The notes below the pieces were generated by a model. It had not been told where the DNA came from. It saw nothing but the letters and a program-made list of their open reading frames with translations, and ran no database searches. Of a stretch of DNA of 64,000 bases, positions 60,350 through 64,000 are shown in pieces. How positions within the stretch are numbered: position 1 is the first letter of the stretch; each line of letters begins with the position of its first letter. Source of the DNA: JBKPCD01 sp046727175 (GTDB lineage: Bacteria; Acidobacteriota; Vicinamibacteria; Vicinamibacterales; 2-12-FULL-66-21); contig JBKPCD010000144.1 in the NCBI GenBank assembly GCA_046727175.1, positions 25,492-89,491 of the forward strand, in the 5' to 3' direction. Made by a program: the position numbers and the translations under genes.

Positions 60350-61702
60350 ATGAACGTCCCAACTTCAACCGAACGTACTCACTGCCTGGCGCCGGGTCGT
60401 GTCCGTTCTGCTCGGCACGCGATTCCAGGACCGAGCAGCTACGCGCGGATGTTTCCGGGACTGCCGCCGCTCGAGACCGACGAAGACGTGCTTCATGCGA
60501 TCGGCCGCGCCGGCGGCCTGTGCGACTGCCCGGATGTCGAAGACGCTCCCGAATCGCTCAGCGATGAAGCGGCCGGCTGGCCGATCTTCGGTCAGTTCCT
60601 CGCTCATGACATCACGGCGGACCGATCGTCGCTGCAGTCGCATGCCGACCCGGCGAGTCTTCGGAATGCGCGCACGCCGCGGCTGGATCTCGACTGCCTG
60701 TACGGCGACGGTCCCATCGGCCATCCATTTCTCTATCAGCGTGACGACCCGGCCAAGTTCCTGCTCGGGCCGGACGGCGCAGACGTTCCGCGCAACTCCG
60801 AAGGCCTGGCCATCATTGGTGATCCGCGCAACGACTCGCACCTGCTGATGTCGCAGATCCATCTCGCGATGCTGAAGGTCCACAATGCGCTGGTCGACGA
60901 CGTGCGGCGACGAGGGACTGAAGCGAACCGCGTGTTCGAGTCGGCCGCTCGCGAGACGCGCTGGCACTATCAGTGGATCGTTCTCGAGGAGTTCCTGCCC
61001 TCGCTCGTGGGCCGTCCCCAGGTCGACGAGATCTTCGCGGGCGGTTCGCGATGGTTCGCGCCGCGTTCGGAGCCGTTCATTCCGCTGGAGTTCGCCGACG
61101 GCGCGTACCGGTACGGCCACAGCCAGATACGTTGCCAGTATCAACTGAACCGGCAGACGCACCCGGTGCCCGTCTTCCCCGACCTTCTGGGGTTCAGGCC
61201 GGTTCCACCGGAACGGACCGTGGACTGGACGTTGTTCTTCGACTCCCCTGGTGCACGAACGGCGCAGCGCGCACGGAAGATCGATGCGCGTCTCGTCGGC
61301 TCGCTGATCCATTTGCCCGTCGCGATCACGGGAGCGTCCGACATCGACGAGTACCACTCGCTCGCGGTCCGCGACCTGCAGCGGGGGCAAGGGGTCGGGC
61401 TGCCGTCGGGAGAAGCGGTCGCGCGGCACATGGGGCTCGCACCTCTGACCGCTGGCGAGATCGGCTTGACGTCGGTGGGATGGACGGGCGAAACGCCGCT
61501 CTGGTACTACATCCTCCGCGAGGCAGCGGTTAGCACGGGCGGGCGCCGGCTCGGCCCGGTCGGAGGCCGTATCGCCGCCGAAGTGCTGATAACGCTGCTG
61601 GATCGCGATCCGACGTCCGTGCGACACGCAGACCCGGGATGGCGGGCGAAGGGCAGCCTGGCGGAGTTGTTTGCCTGGGCATCCACGAGCTCCGCCGGGT
61701 GA
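60350..61702 (+). CDS. Animal-type haem peroxidase
   Basis: 450 residues, ATG at 60350. Family features: PIFGQFLAHDITADRSSLQS (distal His86), NSEGLAIIGDPRNDSHLLMS, MLKVHNALVDDVRRRG, VFESAARETRWHYQWIVLEE FLPSLVG (catalytic Arg201), ADGAYRYGHSQIRCQY (proximal His257) and RDLQRGQGVGLPSGEAVARH near the end. No signal peptide, so cytoplasmic or leaderless export. These bacterial relatives of myeloperoxidase oxidise halides or organics with H2O2. The stop overlaps the next start as GTGA, indicating co-translation with the TMEM175-type channel. The first ~40 residues are not conserved-looking. Confidence 0.9.
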   Translation: MNVPTSTERTHCLAPGRVRSARHAIPGPSSYARMFPGLPPLETDEDVLHAIGRAGGLCDCPDVEDAPESLSDEAAGWPIFGQFLAHDITADRSSLQSHADPASLRNARTPRLDLDCLYGDGPIGHPFLYQRDDPAKFLLGPDGADVPRNSEGLAIIGDPRNDSHLLMSQIHLAMLKVHNALVDDVRRRGTEANRVFESAARETRWHYQWIVLEEFLPSLVGRPQVDEIFAGGSRWFAPRSEPFIPLEFADGAYRYGHSQIRCQYQLNRQTHPVPVFPDLLGFRPVPPERTVDWTLFFDSPGARTAQRARKIDARLVGSLIHLPVAITGASDIDEYHSLAVRDLQRGQGVGLPSGEAVARHMGLAPLTAGEIGLTSVGWTGETPLWYYILREAAVSTGGRRLGPVGGRIAAEVLITLLDRDPTSVRHADPGWRAKGSLAELFAWASTSSAG

Positions 61703-62352
61703 CGGCTCGCCTCAACGAGACCAATCGGGTCGAGGCGTTCAGCGATGGCGTCTTCGCGATTGCAATCACGCTGCTGATCCTCGAGATCAAGGTACCGCAC
61801 GAGGTCGCACCGACAGCGACGCTCGCACGCGCGCTTGCGCAGGAGTGGCCATCGTATCTCGCCTTCGTGACCAGCTTCTTCACAATCTTGATCATGTGGG
61901 TGAACCATCACCGGCTGTTCACTCACATTGGACGCTGCGACGATCGCCTCCTGTTCTTCAATGGCCTGCTGCTGCTCGGCGTCGCGATCGTCCCGTTTCC
62001 TACGGCGTTGGTGGCGGCCTATCTGGGCCACCCCGGCGAGATGACGGCAGCGACCGTCTACAACGGAACGCTTGTCGCAATCGCCGTCGCGTTCAACCTG
62101 CTGTGGCGCAGCGCGTCGGCGAACGGACGGCTGCTTCACGACGATCACGATCGGGAAGCGGTCCGGCAGATTACGGAGAGCTACCGATATGGGCCGCTGT
62201 GGTACGTGCTCGCGCTCGCGCTCGAGCCCGTCAGCGTAACAGCCAGCCTGCTGCTGAACCTCAGCCTCGCCGTGTATTTCGCGCTGCCGTCCAAGACCGC
62301 GGCGGCGATGAGCCCTCGCCGCGTGAACCCTCGAAAGGATCAACCGGGCTGA
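61699..62352 (+). CDS. TMEM175-like (DUF1211) potassium-channel-family membrane protein
   Basis: 217 residues from the GTG at 61699, which overlaps the peroxidase stop (GTGA); the frame is open to 61639 inside that gene. The signature NRVEAFSDGVFAIAITLLIL at the N-terminus is the pore helix motif (FSDGxxA) of bacterial TMEM175. Six helices follow (YLAFVTSFFTILIMWVNHHR; LLLLGVAIVPFPTALVAAYL; WYVLALALEPVSVTASLLLN LSLAVYFA). Bacterial members are tetrameric K+ channels of low selectivity. Its coupling to a haem peroxidase is unexplained. Confidence 0.9.
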   Translation: MTARLNETNRVEAFSDGVFAIAITLLILEIKVPHEVAPTATLARALAQEWPSYLAFVTSFFTILIMWVNHHRLFTHIGRCDDRLLFFNGLLLLGVAIVPFPTALVAAYLGHPGEMTAATVYNGTLVAIAVAFNLLWRSASANGRLLHDDHDREAVRQITESYRYGPLWYVLALALEPVSVTASLLLNLSLAVYFALPSKTAAAMSPRRVNPRKDQPG

Positions 62353-62482
62353 TCCGCCCCGACAACGGCGAATTGAACAGGAGGCGCCCAAAGATAAAGG
62401 ATGTGGTGCGGTTTCGTCACGCGCTTGTCGACGCACACAAATACAATAGGGGCTTGGCCGCTCGAGAAAGGAAGGACGTGAC

Positions 62483-62965
62483 ATGGCTCAAGCAAAGAAG
62501 GCAGTTCCTGACGGACACTACACGGTTACGCCGGTGCTGACGCTCGACCGGGCCGCCGATGCCATCGACTGGTACAAGAAGGCGCTCGGAGCGGAAGAAG
62601 TCTCGAGGTCACTCGCGCCTGACGGAAAGATCGCGCATGCGGAGATCCGCATCGGAAACTCTCCGATCATGCTTCATGACGCCATGATGGGAGGCAAGGG
62701 ACCGCTCGAGCTCGGGGGCTCGCCCGCCAGCCTGTGGATTTACATCGAGAACTGCGATGCCCTGTTCAATCGCGCCGTCGCGGCCGGCGGGAAGGTTACG
62801 ATGCCGATGGGCGATCAGTTCTGGGGCGATCGGTGCGGAATGCTCACGGATCCGCACGGATACAGCTGGTCGATCGCCACGCACAAGGAGGACTTGACGA
62901 AGGAGGAAATGGAGCAGCGTTCGAGAGAGTTCTTCAAGGAGTTCGCCAAGGCCGCCCATCAGTAA
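62483..62965 (+). CDS. VOC-family (glyoxalase/PhnB-like) protein
   Basis: 160 residues; ATG at 62483 after AAGGAAGGA. One glyoxalase-like VOC fold in PhnB arrangement: VTPVLTLDRAADAIDWYKKA LGAEEV, IAHAEIRIGNSPIMLHDA, SPASLWIYIENCDALFNRAV AAGGKVTMPMGDQFWGDRCG and LTDPHGYSWSIATH. Metal-binding His/Glu residues are partly present (His in HAEI, Glu not evident), so enzymatic activity is uncertain. The C-terminal EEMEQRSREFFKEFAKA is a helix. A possible -10 TACAAT lies at 62446-62451. Confidence 0.92.
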   Translation: MAQAKKAVPDGHYTVTPVLTLDRAADAIDWYKKALGAEEVSRSLAPDGKIAHAEIRIGNSPIMLHDAMMGGKGPLELGGSPASLWIYIENCDALFNRAVAAGGKVTMPMGDQFWGDRCGMLTDPHGYSWSIATHKEDLTKEEMEQRSREFFKEFAKAAHQ

Positions 62966-63013
62966 CACCCGTCCGCCCCGGCGTGCGTCCTGCCCGCCGG
63001 GGCCCCTTCCCGC

Positions 63014-63165
63014 GACAATCGGCTTTCGGCTCCGGGCTTTGGGGCTCTGCGGCTTTGGGGCTTTGGGGCTTTGGGCACGGACTCGCCCCGACGTTATGAG
63101 ATCATGCGACACGATCGGCTGTTGATCTCGGGTTGACAAGGGCCAAAGCCCAGAGCCTTGAACCT
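63014..63165. repeat. GGCTTTGGGG tandem words and inverted complement
   Basis: GGCTTTCGGCTCCGGGCTTT, GGGGCTCTGCGGCTTTGGGG and CTTTGGGGCTTTGGGC on the left; GGGCCAAAGCCCAGAGCC at about 63139-63156 on the right. The words are spaced 8-9 bp. Non-coding. Confidence 0.75.
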
Positions 63166-63199
63166 CAAGCCGACCATTGCGTCGACGGAGGAGAGTCTG

Positions 63200-64000
63200 A
63201 TGAAGCGAGCACGTGTCTGCTGCGTTGCTGTCGGTGCCGCAGCCGTATCAGCCGCCGCGTTCGCGCCGCGACAGGATCAGCAGGCGCCGAACCCGGACCT
63301 GTACTATCAGCTCGGACCGGACTCACTTCCCCACGACGGTGTTCCGAAAGGAGAAATGCGCGGCCCCTTTACGTTGCCGAGCGAGGCGTATCCCGGTACG
63401 CAACACACCTACTGGGTCTACGTCCCGGCGCAGTACACCGCGTCGATACCCGCGAGCCTGATGATCTTCAACGACGGTCAGGCATTCACGAACATGGATG
63501 GTGACATCCGCGCGCCGAATGTCATCGACAATCTGATTTACCGTCGCGAGATTCCGGTGATGCTCGGCGTATTCATCAACCCCGGGCGCCGGCCGGATCA
63601 GCCGGAGCCGACGCCGCAGGAGTGGGGGGACCGCACCACGAATCGTCCGACCGAATACAACGCGCTCGACGACAAGTACGCGCGGGTGATCGTCGACGAG
63701 CTGATGCCGGCGCTCAACAAGGAGTACAACATCTCGAAGGATCCGGAGCGCCACGGGATTGGCGGCGCGAGCTCCGGCGCGATTGCGGCGTTCACCGTGG
63801 CGTGGGAGAGGCCGAACGAGTTTCAAAAGGTGCTCAGCTTCGTCGGCAGTTTCGTCAACCTTCGCGGCGGCCACGCGTACGCGGACATCGTCCGGAAGAG
63901 CGAGAAGAAACCGATTCGAATCTTCCTGCAGGATGGACGAAATGACAACCGGGGCACGGGACGCGGCGGGACGTACGATGAGACCCGCGACTGGTTTCTG
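63200..64000 (+). CDS. Secreted alpha/beta-hydrolase esterase (Fes/CE1-like), cut by window edge
   Basis: 267 codons are visible from the ATG at 63200, which follows GGAGGAGAG; the gene continues past 64000. Signal peptide: RVCCVAVGAAAVSAAAFA. Mature part: HTYWVYVPAQYTASIPASLM IFNDGQAF, IDNLIYRREIPVMLGVFINP, the segment RPTEYNALDDKYARVIVDEL, and nucleophile elbow ERHGIGGASSGAIAAFTVAW (Ser in GASSG), then RGGHAYADIVRKSEKKPIRI FLQDGRND. This is the esterase/enterochelin-esterase-like (CE1) pattern, often feruloyl- or acetyl-esterases. The catalytic His should lie beyond the edge. Confidence 0.88.
   Translation, partial: MKRARVCCVAVGAAAVSAAAFAPRQDQQAPNPDLYYQLGPDSLPHDGVPKGEMRGPFTLPSEAYPGTQHTYWVYVPAQYTASIPASLMIFNDGQAFTNMDGDIRAPNVIDNLIYRREIPVMLGVFINPGRRPDQPEPTPQEWGDRTTNRPTEYNALDDKYARVIVDELMPALNKEYNISKDPERHGIGGASSGAIAAFTVAWERPNEFQKVLSFVGSFVNLRGGHAYADIVRKSEKKPIRIFLQDGRNDNRGTGRGGTYDETRDWFL

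Overview
The window reads like a chromosomal segment of a GC-rich, Gram-negative soil-type bacterium, most plausibly an Acidobacteriota of the Vicinamibacteria kind. This is inferred from gene content, not from a marker gene. The signs are three long MacB/FtsX-type permeases without an ATPase partner, two ~1,190-residue TonB-dependent receptors with an N-terminal carboxypeptidase-regulatory-like domain, many Tat-type or Sec signal peptides, WPQFRGP-type quinoprotein propellers, and CE15, GH31 and sialidase-like enzymes. No rRNA, tRNA, transposase, phage gene, cas gene or CRISPR array was recognised.

Layout. 1-14.6 kb: a left-truncated permease, a TPR/HExxH peptidase, a decayed propeller gene, a sialidase-like protein, a GlxA/AraC regulator, two more permeases converging on a nested tandem repeat, a DUF418 membrane protein and a CE15-type esterase. 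14.9-26 kb: a small membrane ORF and a TonB receptor, both invaded by the same GC-rich palindromic element; an orphan PEP-CTERM-type acyltransferase; a Tat-exported glycosidase-like protein; an AAA+ ATPase; a TolB-like propeller. 26-35 kb: a glutamine-rich/BON-domain protein pair, a GH31 / dolichol-kinase-like / quinoprotein operon with a probably leaderless start, and a NIPSNAP/YncE pair. 35-45.9 kb: a DAACS symporter with a repeat-derived tail, a GNAT acetyltransferase, a desaturase-SAM-fold fusion coupled to a membrane sulfatase-fold enzyme, a convergent SUMF1-like / Gfo-Idh / ApbE operon, and an exported CheR-like protein. 46-64 kb: a second TonB receptor behind a LacI-type palindrome, an RluA synthase, a threonine-dehydratase-like enzyme, OtsA, a NarL-type two-component system, a Na+/H+ antiporter-like protein, an amidohydrolase, an aldo/keto reductase, a haem peroxidase coupled to a TMEM175-like channel, a VOC protein and a right-truncated esterase.

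How the genes fit together: most encode envelope or periplasmic functions for using glycans and other organic polymers (sialidase, CE15, GH31, GHL6-like hydrolase, two TonB receptors, sugar-type oxidoreductase), with efflux or lipoprotein-type permeases and local regulators. No single complete pathway is contained in the window.

The strongest unexplained signal is in the intergenic DNA. It carries several families of short 'word' repeats (6-9 bp words such as GAACCTG, TCGAATCC, GGCTTTGG, AGAAGTT, CAGGAGAT), usually arranged as large inverted repeats. There is also a ~120-bp MITE-like element (two copies), a modular GC-rich palindromic element (four sites) and a 45-bp tandem array. Several of these elements supply real coding sequence at protein termini.
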